DNA of 64,000 nt, taken from Sphingomonas taxi (GTDB lineage: Bacteria > Pseudomonadota > Alphaproteobacteria > Sphingomonadales > Sphingomonadaceae). A program made the translations under genes and the position numbers. This document shows, in pieces, positions 24,800 through 33,511 of the stretch. Each line of letters opens with the position of its first letter. The stretch's first letter is position 1. The DNA is taken from positions 1 through 64,000 of the forward strand of contig QFQI01000002.1 of assembly GCA_003243195.1 (NCBI GenBank), read 5' to 3'. The notes below the pieces were generated by a model. It did no database searches, had not been told where the DNA came from, and saw nothing but the letters and a program-made list of their open reading frames with translations.

Positions 24800-26068
24800 A
24801 TGACCGAGACCGGCCTCCAGCCCGAAGCGCTGCCCGCGGAACCCGTCGCCGGCCCGGTGTCGGGCGACCTGTTCGCCAAGTTCGATCCGCTGATCGCCGA
24901 GCGCGCGGCGCTGATGGCGTCGGGCGTGCGCGATCCGTTCGGAATCGTCATGGAGGAGGTCCGCTCCCCCACCACCGCCGTGATCCGCGGGCGCGAGACG
25001 ATCCTGCTGGGCACCTACAATTACATGGGCATGACGTTCGATCCGGACGTGATCGCCGCCGGGCGGCGCGCGCTGGAGCAGTTCGGCAGCGGCACCAACG
25101 GCAGCCGCATGCTGAACGGCACGTTCCGCGACCATGTGGAGGCCGAGGAGGCGCTGAAGGAGTTCTACGGCGCCGACCATGCGATCGTGTTCTCGACCGG
25201 CTACCAGGCCAATCTCGGCACCATCTCCACGGTCGCGGGGCGCGGCGATTACGTGATCCTGGACGCCGACAGCCATGCGTCGATCTACGACGGCTGCAAG
25301 ATCGGCGATGCGGAGGTGGTGCGCTTCCGCCACAATTCCGTCGATGATCTCGACAAGCGCCTGGGCCGTCTCCCCAAGGAGCCGGGCAAGCTGGTGGTGC
25401 TGGAAGGCGTCTATTCGATGCTGGGCGACATCGCGCCGCTGCGCGAGATGGTCGCGGTGTCGAAGGCGCACGGCTGCACCGTGCTGGTCGACGAAGCGCA
25501 TTCGATGGGCTTCTTCGGCGAACATGGCCGCGGCGTGTACGAGGCGCAGGGGCTGGTACTGGGCGAGGACGTCGATCTGGTGATCGGCACCTTCTCCAAG
25601 TCGGTCGGGACGGTCGGCGGCTTCTGCATCTCGAACCATCCCAAGATGGAGGCGGTGCGCTTTTCGTGCCGCCCGTACATCTTCACCGCCTCGCTGCCGC
25701 CGTCGGTGGTGGCGACCGCGGCGACATCGGTGCGCAAGCTGATGACGGCGCATGACAAGCGCGCGCGGCTGTGGGCGAATGCGCGCCAGTTGCATGCCGG
25801 CCTGAAGGGGCTGGGCTTCACGCTCGGCACCGAACAGTGCGACTCGGCGATCGTCGCGGTGATCCTGCGCGATCAGGCGCAGGCGGTGGTGATGTGGCAG
25901 GCGCTGCTGGAGGCCGGCCTGTACGTCAACGTCGCGCGGCCGCCCGCCACGCCGTCGGGCACGTTCCTGCTGCGCTGCTCGATCTGCGCCGAGCACACGA
26001 GCGCGCAGATCGAACGCGTGATCGCGATGTTCGACGCGGCGGGTCGCCTCGCCGGCGCGACGAACTGA
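24800..26068 (+). CDS. spt: Serine palmitoyltransferase
   Basis: PLP-dependent alpha-oxoamine synthase (422 aa) condensing L-serine with a long-chain acyl thioester to 3-ketosphinganine, the committed step of sphingolipid synthesis. Residues corresponding to the S. paucimobilis enzyme are present: His159 (DADSHAS), Asp231 and His234 (VDEAHSMGF), and the PLP lysine in GTFSKSVGTVGGF (Lys267). The length fits the soluble homodimeric bacterial enzyme. It forms an operon with the ACP and probably the upstream reductase. This gene is the strongest marker for a sphingolipid-producing host. Confidence 0.96.
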   Translation: MTETGLQPEALPAEPVAGPVSGDLFAKFDPLIAERAALMASGVRDPFGIVMEEVRSPTTAVIRGRETILLGTYNYMGMTFDPDVIAAGRRALEQFGSGTNGSRMLNGTFRDHVEAEEALKEFYGADHAIVFSTGYQANLGTISTVAGRGDYVILDADSHASIYDGCKIGDAEVVRFRHNSVDDLDKRLGRLPKEPGKLVVLEGVYSMLGDIAPLREMVAVSKAHGCTVLVDEAHSMGFFGEHGRGVYEAQGLVLGEDVDLVIGTFSKSVGTVGGFCISNHPKMEAVRFSCRPYIFTASLPPSVVATAATSVRKLMTAHDKRARLWANARQLHAGLKGLGFTLGTEQCDSAIVAVILRDQAQAVVMWQALLEAGLYVNVARPPATPSGTFLLRCSICAEHTSAQIERVIAMFDAAGRLAGATN

Positions 26069-26075
26069 TCGGCCC

Positions 26076-26104
26076 TTCGTCTTAGTCATTAATTCCTGTA
26101 TCTT
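26076..26104 (+). promoter_or_regulatory. Possible promoter of the hybrid histidine kinase
   Basis: TTCGTC (26076-26081), 17 nt, TATCTT (26099-26104), in an AT-rich stretch unusual for this window. A start a few bases downstream would give a nearly leaderless mRNA for the GTG at 26111. Confidence 0.35.
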
Positions 26105-26110
26105 ACGGTC

Positions 26111-28060
26111 GTGCGCGTGAAGGAGCACGCCGATACCCCGCGGGGGCTGGCCACGGCCTGGCGGTCCATCACGCTCAGCGTGATGGCCATCGCGGGCGTT
26201 GTCGTGCTCGCGCTGCTGGTTTTCACGCTGGGCGAGGTGAACCGCCAGCGGGACGCGGCGCTGGCGTCGCAGCGCCACAGCTATGACGTGATGATCCTGG
26301 TGCGCACGTTGCAGGGCACGATCGCGCACGCCGAGGCGTCGCTGGGCCGCTACGTGATCTCCGGCGACCAGCAGCTCGGGCAGCTCTATTACGAGGATTG
26401 GCGGCAGGCCAGCACGACGATCCGGCGCCTGACGAAGCTGACCGCCGACAATCCGGTGCAGGCGCGCAACCTGGCCGAGTTGCGCCACGCGTTCCAGGCA
26501 CGCGGCGACGAACTGGCGCTGATCGCGCTCAGTACCAATTACGGCAAGAACAGCCAGGCGCTCGCGCGCTTCTACCAGGCGCGCCGGGGCGACGCGCTGA
26601 CGCACATGAACGCGGCGCTGAACGGCACGATCGCCGACGAGCGCCGGTTGCTGGAGGCACGGACCTCGCAGGCGCGCGCGTCGGTGCGCCGGTCGACGAC
26701 GATCGCCAAGGTTCTGGCGGTGTTCGGCGTGCTGCTGGTCGGCGGGGCGATCGCGATGGGCTGGGTGATGGTCGACGCGCTGGCCGCGCGCGCCGTCGCG
26801 CGTGCGGAGGCGGACGCGGAGCGCGAGCGCGCCGACGAGCTCGCCGCCGCCGTGGCGCGCGCCACCGCCGAACTGCGCACGCAGGAGGCCCGGCTGCGGC
26901 AGGTGCAGAAGATGGAGGCGGTCGGGCAGTTGACCGGCGGCATCGCGCACGATTTCAACAATATGCTGGCGGTGGTGCAAAGCGGGATCGAGCTGGCCGA
27001 ACGCCATCTGCCCGCGCACGCGGACCAGGCGGCGCGGCATCTGGACAGCGCGCTCGACGGGGTCGACCGCGCCGCCGCGCTCACCCGCCGCCTGCTGGCG
27101 TTCGCGCGCGAAAAGGCGATCAATCCCGAACCGATCGACGCCGCGACGCTGTTCGCCGACATCCAGGACATGATCGTCCGCACCCTGGGCGACAGCATGA
27201 CGGTGGTGTTCGACGATGCCAGCCACGGCTGGCGGACGCGCGCCGACCGCGTCCAGCTCGAAAACACCTTGGTCAACCTGGCGGTCAACGCGCGCGACGC
27301 GATGGCCGGGCGCGGAACGGTGCGCATCGTCGCGGCCGGCGCGACGCTCGCGGCTGACGGAATGCGCGTCGCGGGGGATTTCGTGACGCTGTCGGTTTCC
27401 GACACCGGCTGCGGGATCGCGCCGGACGTGATCGAGCGCGTGTTCGAACCCTTCTTCACCACCAAGCCGGTCGGCAAGGGCACCGGGCTGGGGCTCAGCC
27501 AGACCTTCGCGTTCGCACGCCAGATCGGGGGCGACGTCACGATCGCCTCCACGCCGGGCGAGGGGACGACCGTGACGCTGTTCCTGCCCCGCGACCAGAG
27601 GATCGACACCATGCCGGTATCGCCCGTAGCCGCCCCCGCCCACGCGGCGCCGGCCCTGTCGTCGCCGCCCGCCGGCCTGTCCGTACTGGTCGTGGAGGAC
27701 GATCCGCGCGTGCTGCCGGCGACCATGGAAGCGCTGGAGGAGCTGGGGCATCACCCGGTCGCCTGCGCCGATCCCACCGGCGTCGCGGCGGCGCTGGCGC
27801 GCATGGAGGCGGTGGACCTGATCCTGTCTGACGTGCTGATGCCCGGCCTGACCGGGCCGGAGATGGCCGCCACGCTGCCGGCGGCCTTCACGCATGTGCC
27901 GGTGCTGTTCGTCACCGGCTTCGCGGGCGAGGCAAGCGCCGGCATCGACCTCGGTGGCCGTCCGGTGCTGCGCAAGCCCTTCACGCTGGCCGCGCTGGAC
28001 CGCGCGGTGCTCGCCGCCGCCGCGCCGCACGACGACGTGCCGCCGCTCGCCGCCGAATAG
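26111..28060 (+). CDS. Hybrid sensor histidine kinase/response regulator
   Basis: Inner-membrane hybrid kinase (649 aa). Two membrane helices (about 22-42 and 200-222) flank a helical periplasmic sensor of the CHASE3 type (about 45-195). HisKA follows with phospho-acceptor His280 (GGIAHDFNNML). HATPase has the N box NLAVNARDAM, G1 DTGCGIAP and G2 GKGTGLGLS. A C-terminal receiver has acidic pocket VVEDD and phospho-acceptor near Asp574 (ILSDVLMPG). GTG 26111 is used; a second GTG at 26117 is possible. The ligand is unknown. Its place between spt and lptF is suggestive but not evidence of a lipid signal. Confidence 0.92.
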   Translation: MRVKEHADTPRGLATAWRSITLSVMAIAGVVVLALLVFTLGEVNRQRDAALASQRHSYDVMILVRTLQGTIAHAEASLGRYVISGDQQLGQLYYEDWRQASTTIRRLTKLTADNPVQARNLAELRHAFQARGDELALIALSTNYGKNSQALARFYQARRGDALTHMNAALNGTIADERRLLEARTSQARASVRRSTTIAKVLAVFGVLLVGGAIAMGWVMVDALAARAVARAEADAERERADELAAAVARATAELRTQEARLRQVQKMEAVGQLTGGIAHDFNNMLAVVQSGIELAERHLPAHADQAARHLDSALDGVDRAAALTRRLLAFAREKAINPEPIDAATLFADIQDMIVRTLGDSMTVVFDDASHGWRTRADRVQLENTLVNLAVNARDAMAGRGTVRIVAAGATLAADGMRVAGDFVTLSVSDTGCGIAPDVIERVFEPFFTTKPVGKGTGLGLSQTFAFARQIGGDVTIASTPGEGTTVTLFLPRDQRIDTMPVSPVAAPAHAAPALSSPPAGLSVLVVEDDPRVLPATMEALEELGHHPVACADPTGVAAALARMEAVDLILSDVLMPGLTGPEMAATLPAAFTHVPVLFVTGFAGEASAGIDLGGRPVLRKPFTLAALDRAVLAAAAPHDDVPPLAAE

Positions 28061-28150
28061 CCGAAATCACCTGCTGACGCGCCCGCCCCGGCACCGTATA
28101 GCCGAAACCCTCCCCGCCCGTTTCTTCGCGAAGGCTGCGCTGTCCCGCCC

Positions 28151-29350
28151 ATGACATCGATCGACCGCTACATGGCCCGGCTGATCGCGCTGCCGCTGTT
28201 CTCGACGTTGCTGATCGCGGCGATGCTGCTGATCCTCGACCGCATCCGGCGGCTGTTCGACTTCGTGGCGACGCAGGGCGGGCCGGTCAGCGTGGTGTGG
28301 AAGATGCTGGCCAATCTACTGCCCGAATATCTCGGGCTCGGCATCCCCATCGGGCTGATGCTGGGCGTGCTGCTCGCCTTCCGCCGCATCGCCACCTCCA
28401 GCGAGCTGGACGTGATGCGCGCGGTCGGGATGAGCTATGGCCGGCTGCTGCGCGTCCCCTATTTCTATGCGATCGTGCTGGCGGCGCTGAACATCGCGAT
28501 CGTCGGCTATGTCCAGCCCCAGGCACGCTACGCCTATGAGCAGTTGCGCTTCGAACTGCGCACCGGCGCGCTGGGGGCGTCGATCAAGGTCGGCGAGTTC
28601 ACGCACCTGGGCGACCGCATGACGCTGCGCATCGAACGCAGCCAGGACAGCGGCCGCAAATTGTCGGGCATCTTCGTCCACGCCGAAACGCCCAAGGGCG
28701 ACTGGGTGGGCGTCACCGCCGCCACGGGCCAGTTCCTGGCGACCGACGATCCCAACGTCATCATCTTCCGCCTGACCAACGGCACGCTGATACACAACAG
28801 GCCGGATTTCCGGACGCCGCGCACGCTGACCTTCACCGCGCACGACCTGCCGATCAACCTGCCGCGCTTCGAGAGCTTCCGGACGCGCGGCGGCAAGAAC
28901 CTGGAGTATACGTTGCCCGAACTGGCCAGGCTGGGCCATGCGCCAACGCTGAGCGAGCAACAGCGTGACGGCAGCCGCGCCGAATTCCACTTCCGGCTGG
29001 TGGAGGTGGCGTCGATGTTTCTCCTGCCGCTGCTGGCGGTAGCGCTGGGCGTGCCGCCGAAACGCTCCACCTCGGCGCTGGGCGTGTTCCTGTCGATCGT
29101 GATGGTGGTGACCTATCACAAGATCAACCAATATGCGGCCTCGCTTGGCGAGCGCGGGACGATCGACCCGGCGATCGCGCTATGGGTGCCGTTCGTGGTC
29201 TTCGCGATGCTGATCCTGTGGATGTACCACACGATCGCCAACGTGCCCGGCGGGCAGCCGATCGGCGCACTGGAACGCTTCTTCAGCAAGGCCTGGGCGG
29301 TGGTGGCGCGCTACCTGCCGGGCCGGCGGCGGCGGGAGGCGCGGGCATGA
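28151..29350 (+). CDS. lptF: LptF-like ABC permease
   Basis: Permease of the LptF/LptG (YjgP/YjgQ) family (399 aa). The N-terminal helices carry MARLIALPLFSTLLIAAML, with the coupling segment RRIATSSELDVMRAVGMSY and a large periplasmic beta-jellyroll (about 120-270). Three C-terminal helices and a basic tail follow. In LPS producers LptFG extract LPS from the inner membrane. Sphingomonads have glycosphingolipid in its place, so this pair 2 kb downstream of spt may export sphingolipid. The stop overlaps the lptG start by 4 nt. Confidence 0.88.
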   Translation: MTSIDRYMARLIALPLFSTLLIAAMLLILDRIRRLFDFVATQGGPVSVVWKMLANLLPEYLGLGIPIGLMLGVLLAFRRIATSSELDVMRAVGMSYGRLLRVPYFYAIVLAALNIAIVGYVQPQARYAYEQLRFELRTGALGASIKVGEFTHLGDRMTLRIERSQDSGRKLSGIFVHAETPKGDWVGVTAATGQFLATDDPNVIIFRLTNGTLIHNRPDFRTPRTLTFTAHDLPINLPRFESFRTRGGKNLEYTLPELARLGHAPTLSEQQRDGSRAEFHFRLVEVASMFLLPLLAVALGVPPKRSTSALGVFLSIVMVVTYHKINQYAASLGERGTIDPAIALWVPFVVFAMLILWMYHTIANVPGGQPIGALERFFSKAWAVVARYLPGRRRREARA

Positions 29351-30441
29351 GCGCGCTGTTCCCCTCCCGCACGGTCGCGATCTACATGGCGCGGCTGTTC
29401 CTGACGCGCACCTTCGGCATCCTGTTCGGGCTGGTGCTGGTGTTGCAGACGCTCGACCTGCTCAGCGAGAGCGGGCGTATCCTGGCGACGCACGGCAATG
29501 GCGATGCGGAGGTGTGGCGCTACGTCTCGCTGCGCGCGCCGCAGCTCATCTCCACCTTCCTGCCCTTCTCGGTGCTGCTGGGCACGATCCTGACGCTCAT
29601 CACCATGAACGCCAACAGCGAGATCGTGGCGCTGAAGGCGTCCGGCCTGTCCGCGCACCAGGTGCTGGCGCCGCTGGTGATCGCCAGCTTCGGGGTGGCG
29701 GTGCTGACCTTCGCGTTCAACGACCGCATCGTCACCCGCGCAACCGCCGAACTGAGCGCGTGGCAGAAGGTGAACTACGGCACGATGCCGGTCGATCGCG
29801 GCAACCGCAGCAACGTGTGGGTGCGCGCCGACAACGACCTGATCCAGGCCGACACGATCGGCGGGCGCGGGGCGGACGCGCGGCTGGGCGGGGTCACCGT
29901 CTACCAGCGCAATGCCGCCGGCGGGCTGATCGGGCTGGTCAGCGCGCCGCATGGTGTCCGCGACGGCGATGGCTGGCGGATCTGGCCGGTCAAGCGCTTC
30001 GACGTCGCGACCGGCGCGGTGATCACGCCGGGGGCGACGGTGGTCGGGCACGGCGTGACGCCCGACCAGTTGACGCTGGCGAGTGTCGATGGCGACGCAT
30101 TGTCCTTCCGCGGCCTGCGCGAGGCGATCGGCGACCTGCAGGAAGCCGGACGCCCGACCAAGGCGCTGGAAGGCGTGTTGTGGCACAAATTGTCCGGGCC
30201 GCTGTCGTCGGTGCTGATGCCGCTGCTGGGCGCGGTGGCGGCGTTCGGGATCGCGCGGTCCGGCGCGCTGTTCATCCGCGCGGTGATCGGCATGGCGCTG
30301 GGCTTCGCCTATTTCGTCGCCGACAATTTCGCGCTGGCGATGGGCAATCTCGGCGCCTACCCGCCGTTCCTCGCCGCCTGGGCGCCGTTCCTGCTGTTCC
30401 TGTTGATCGGCGAGGCGGTGCTAATGCGGACGGAGGAATAG
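29347..30441 (+). CDS. lptG: LptG-like ABC permease
   Basis: Second permease of the pair (364 aa), starting at ATG 29347 in ATGA overlap with lptF. LptG hallmarks are TVAIYMARLFLTRTFGIL at the N-terminus, LITMNANSEIVALKASGLS (coupling helix), a periplasmic jellyroll with NVWVRADNDLIQADTI, and three C-terminal helices with FIRAVIGMALGFAYFVADN. No LptB, LptC or LptA gene is in the window, so the ATPase and bridge must be encoded elsewhere. Confidence 0.9.
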   Translation: MSALFPSRTVAIYMARLFLTRTFGILFGLVLVLQTLDLLSESGRILATHGNGDAEVWRYVSLRAPQLISTFLPFSVLLGTILTLITMNANSEIVALKASGLSAHQVLAPLVIASFGVAVLTFAFNDRIVTRATAELSAWQKVNYGTMPVDRGNRSNVWVRADNDLIQADTIGGRGADARLGGVTVYQRNAAGGLIGLVSAPHGVRDGDGWRIWPVKRFDVATGAVITPGATVVGHGVTPDQLTLASVDGDALSFRGLREAIGDLQEAGRPTKALEGVLWHKLSGPLSSVLMPLLGAVAAFGIARSGALFIRAVIGMALGFAYFVADNFALAMGNLGAYPPFLAAWAPFLLFLLIGEAVLMRTEE

Positions 30442-30477
30442 CCCCTCATCATCCCCATGACGGACGGGGCACTACGA

Positions 30478-30537
30478 GGCCGGCGACCAATAGATAAGCC
30501 GTAACTCAGGACGCCGAGTCGCCGGCCCCTGAGCGTA
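30478..30537. repeat. Long-range inverted repeat between lptG and desaturase
   Basis: GGCCGGCGAC (30478-30487) pairs perfectly with 30528-30537 across a 40-nt loop. The loop and right flank also contain CTCAGG and CCTGAG, giving a competing pairing. It lies between convergent genes and has no T tract. Confidence 0.4.
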
Positions 30538-30623
30538 GGTCAGGACGGCTGCGCTGCGACCGACGCGCACGACGCTGGATGGAGCGGCGAGACCCACCCT
30601 CCCCGGGGGGATGGAGGGACGCC

Positions 30624-31715
30624 TCAGCGCGGCCGCATCGTCGCCGCGGCAAGCTTGCCGACCAGCCCCGGCAGCCCGCGATAGCTCGCCTTGTGATAGG
30701 GCGATCCCGGCTCCAGCGCCGCCGACACGCGGCGGTGCGCCTCGCCCAGCGCATGATAGGGAACACCGGGCAGCAGATGGTGCAGCGCGTGGTAGCGCAG
30801 GCCGATCGGCGCCCACAGCACCGGCAGCAGCGCGGGTGGCGGCACGTTCACCGAGTCGAGATATTGCGCGGTGACCGTCATCACCTCGCCCTCATTCTCC
30901 CACAGGTGCGCCACCAGGGTGCGCACCTGGTTGATGAGCGCGACACCCGAGCCGACCGCGAGGAAGATCAGGAACGCCTTGAGCGGCAGGACGCCGGTCG
31001 CGGTCGCCGCGATCAGCGCGATCGCCCAGACGGCGGTCGCGGCTTCCAGCCGGTCCCAGCGCGCCTTCTCCTCGCCCTGCGGGGCGCGCCGGCGGAAATG
31101 CGGGTTGATCGACAGCGCCGAATAGCGGGCGACCACCGCCTCGCGCAGCGCGGGCAGCAGCGCGGACAAAGGCGCGAGCACCGCGAAGCGGATCAGCAGC
31201 CCGACCGGTGCCAGCGCCGACACCAGGATGAACACCGGCAGCGTCCACGGCTTCATCAGCGCGAGCGGCAGATATTCGGGATCCTCCGCCGTGCCATAGC
31301 GCGTCTTCGCATGGTGCAGGTTGTGCACCCCTTCGTACATGAACGACGGGATCATCATCGGCACGCCGATCAGCGCGTTCCACCCGGCACGAAAGCCGGG
31401 CAGCGCGGCGTGCCGGATGTGCGTCAGCTCATGGATCATGCTCATGCCGCGATACAGCGCCAGCACCGCGACGATCGCCGCCACGACCGCCAGCGCCGTG
31501 GATTCCGCGACCACCGCCACCGCCAGCGCGGCATAGCCGACCACGGCCGAGCCGATCAGATCCGCCCAGTAGATGCCGGGCCGGGGCTTCACCAGGTCGC
31601 GGGTCAGCTCCGCGGCAGCCTTCAGCATCGCCTTGTCGTCGGCGATCGACAGGCGCGCGGGGCGCGCCACGGTTGCCGCGCGTTCGAGAGTGATGGTGTT
31701 CATGAGGCTGTCCAT
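30624..31715 (-). CDS. Fatty acid desaturase family membrane protein
   Basis: Membrane di-iron desaturase/hydroxylase (363 aa). The three histidine boxes are HELTHIRH, HNLHHAKTRYG and RYHALHHLLPGVPYH, spaced by several hydrophobic helices (for example ALAVVAAIVAVLALY). ATG 31715 is used; ATG 31703 is also possible. It is divergent from the candidate ceramide synthase. An action on the sphingoid base or on the N-linked fatty acid is plausible from position, but ordinary fatty acid desaturation cannot be excluded. Confidence 0.86.
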   Translation of the reverse strand: MDSLMNTITLERAATVARPARLSIADDKAMLKAAAELTRDLVKPRPGIYWADLIGSAVVGYAALAVAVVAESTALAVVAAIVAVLALYRGMSMIHELTHIRHAALPGFRAGWNALIGVPMMIPSFMYEGVHNLHHAKTRYGTAEDPEYLPLALMKPWTLPVFILVSALAPVGLLIRFAVLAPLSALLPALREAVVARYSALSINPHFRRRAPQGEEKARWDRLEAATAVWAIALIAATATGVLPLKAFLIFLAVGSGVALINQVRTLVAHLWENEGEVMTVTAQYLDSVNVPPPALLPVLWAPIGLRYHALHHLLPGVPYHALGEAHRRVSAALEPGSPYHKASYRGLPGLVGKLAAATMRPR

Positions 31716-31823
31716 TGCCCCAACATAGTGGCGACACGGTGGCCGTAACAGGACCGCCATGCCGCCCATCTCGTGCAAAAGCTCACTCGCTTTGATCGAG
31801 CGCGCCGTTTACATACCAGCAAC

Positions 31824-32975
31824 ATGGCCGAGCTTTCCATCACCCCCGTCACCAGCAAGCGCGATCGCAAGGCGTTCGTGGACCTGCCGTTCCGGTTGTA
31901 TGCGGACGATCCCTATTGGGTGCCGCCGCTGAAGGGCGAGGCGCTGGGGCTCCTCACCCCGGAAAAGAACGGCTGGTTCAGCCATGCCAAGGCGCAACTG
32001 TTCCTTGCCCACCGCGACGGCCGCGTGGTGGGGCGCATCTCTGCGCATATTGACACGCTGGCGCTGACGATGCCCGCCGCGCAGGGTTTCGGCCCGGGCG
32101 TCGGGCAATGGGGGCTGATGGATGCCGAGGACGAGGGCATCTTCACCGCGCTGCTGGCGCGCGCCGAGCAATGGCTGCGCGAACAGGGCATGACCCGCGC
32201 GATGGGGCCGATCAGCATGTCGATCTGGGAGGAGCCCGGGCTGCTGGTCCAGGGCTACGAACAGGCGCCGACGGTGATGATGGGCCACCACAAGCGCGAA
32301 TATCGCGACTGGATCGAGCGCGCCGGCTATGCCCCGGTCAAGACGCTGCAAACCTACGAGCTGGACATCACGCAGGAATTCCCTCCGATCGTGAAGCGGA
32401 TCATCCGTTCCGGCGAGAACAACGCCAGCATCGTCGTGCGCGAGGTCGACAAGAGCCGCTTCGAGCAGGAAGCGGCGATCATCCTCGACATCCTCAACGA
32501 TGCATGGTCGGACAATTGGGGCTTCATCCCGCTCACCCCGCCGGAGGTCAAGGACGTCGGCGTCAAGCTGAAGCCGATCGTCTTCAACGACCTGATCCGC
32601 ATCGCCGAACTGGACGGGCGGCCGGTGGCGTTCATGATCACGCTGCCGGATCTGAACGAGGCGATCCGCCCGCTCAACGGCAGTCTGCTGCCGTTCGGCT
32701 GGGCGAAATTGTTGTGGTGGCTGCGCAAGCCCAGGGTGCGCACGATGCGCGTGCCGTTGATGGGGGTGCGCAAGGAATTGCAGAGCTCGCGTCTGGCGGG
32801 GCAGTTGGCGTTCATGATGATCGAGGCGATCCGCAAGGCGTCGGTCGCCAACTATGGCGCAACGCGTGGCGAGATCGGCTGGGTGCTCGACGACAACCAG
32901 GGCATGAACTCGATCGCCACCGCGATCGAGAGCCGCGTCAACAAGGTGTACCAGATCTACCAGCGCACCTTGTAA
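31824..32975 (+). CDS. GNAT-fold N-acyltransferase, candidate bacterial ceramide synthase
   Basis: Soluble protein of 383 aa. It opens with an acyltransferase-like AFVDLPFRLYADDPYWVPPL. Other conserved-looking stretches are MGPISMSIWEEPGLLVQGY and GATRGEIGWVLDDNQGMNS, with a C-terminal GNAT-like fold. Proteins of this size and type near spt in Caulobacter and relatives have been reported as the ceramide synthase that N-acylates the sphingoid base. The assignment rests on general resemblance and location 5.8 kb from spt; another N-acyl transfer is possible. It is transcribed divergently from the desaturase. Confidence 0.62.
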   Translation: MAELSITPVTSKRDRKAFVDLPFRLYADDPYWVPPLKGEALGLLTPEKNGWFSHAKAQLFLAHRDGRVVGRISAHIDTLALTMPAAQGFGPGVGQWGLMDAEDEGIFTALLARAEQWLREQGMTRAMGPISMSIWEEPGLLVQGYEQAPTVMMGHHKREYRDWIERAGYAPVKTLQTYELDITQEFPPIVKRIIRSGENNASIVVREVDKSRFEQEAAIILDILNDAWSDNWGFIPLTPPEVKDVGVKLKPIVFNDLIRIAELDGRPVAFMITLPDLNEAIRPLNGSLLPFGWAKLLWWLRKPRVRTMRVPLMGVRKELQSSRLAGQLAFMMIEAIRKASVANYGATRGEIGWVLDDNQGMNSIATAIESRVNKVYQIYQRTL

Positions 32976-33073
32976 CCGGTGCGCCCGGCGGGTCCTTGTG
33001 GTGACATGGCCGCGCCCGCTGCCGCCACCCCGGGCGCGCCGGGGTGACGATCCCGCCCGCTACGGGGTTTGCG

Positions 33074-33107
33074 GGACACCGGCGGGACGTGTGGCACGCC
33101 GGTGTCC
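33074..33107. repeat. Perfect 11-bp inverted repeat
   Basis: GGACACCGGCG (33074-33084) pairs with 33097-33107 around a 12-nt loop, between the converging ceramide-synthase candidate and the small secreted protein. No T run, so at most a weak bidirectional terminator. Confidence 0.5.
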
Positions 33108-33122
33108 GCCGAACGCGGGCGA

Positions 33123-33356
33123 TCACAGCGCCTCGGGAACCTTCACGCCCAGCTTCTGCCAGTCGGCGCGGGTCTTGCACATCCGCTTGGTGATGCGGGA
33201 ACCGGTCATCTCGGTATTGTAGCAGTAACGGGTGGCGGCGGCCGGCACCTCCGTGGTGGCCGTGGCGGGCGCCGGGGTCGGCGCGGCCTTCGGCGTGGCG
33301 GCGGCGGGCAGGATCGCGATGATGCTGGCGACGGTGGCGATGGCGATGGTCTTCAT
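33123..33356 (-). CDS. Small secreted protein with Cys pair
   Basis: Exported protein of 77 aa with a signal peptide (MKTIAIATVASIIAILPAAA), an Ala/Pro/Thr-rich linker, and a compact C-terminal motif RYCYNTEMTGSRITKRMCKT followed by RADWQKLG. The two cysteines probably form a disulfide. AGGGAGA precedes ATG 33356. I recall similar C-terminal motifs in many short sphingomonad proteins, but no function is known. Confidence 0.72.
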   Translation of the reverse strand: MKTIAIATVASIIAILPAAATPKAAPTPAPATATTEVPAAATRYCYNTEMTGSRITKRMCKTRADWQKLGVKVPEAL

Positions 33357-33511
33357 GGCTGCTCTCCCTGAGCCCGATGATCGGGACACAGAGGGCATTG
33401 CAGCTTGCGTGCCAAATGTGGTTTTTCAGCTTTTACAACAACTTGATAACGTGACAGGTGTGTTATCCCGGCATATCACGCCAACAAGCGGCGCAAATCG
33501 CCGTTGTTCGG

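Noticed and set aside
24533..28030. A minus-strand open frame of more than 1100 codons opposite acp, spt and the hybrid kinase
   Set aside because: It is rich in Arg, His, Gln and Asp, has no domain, and mirrors plus-strand genes with clear motifs; long antisense frames are expected at this GC content.
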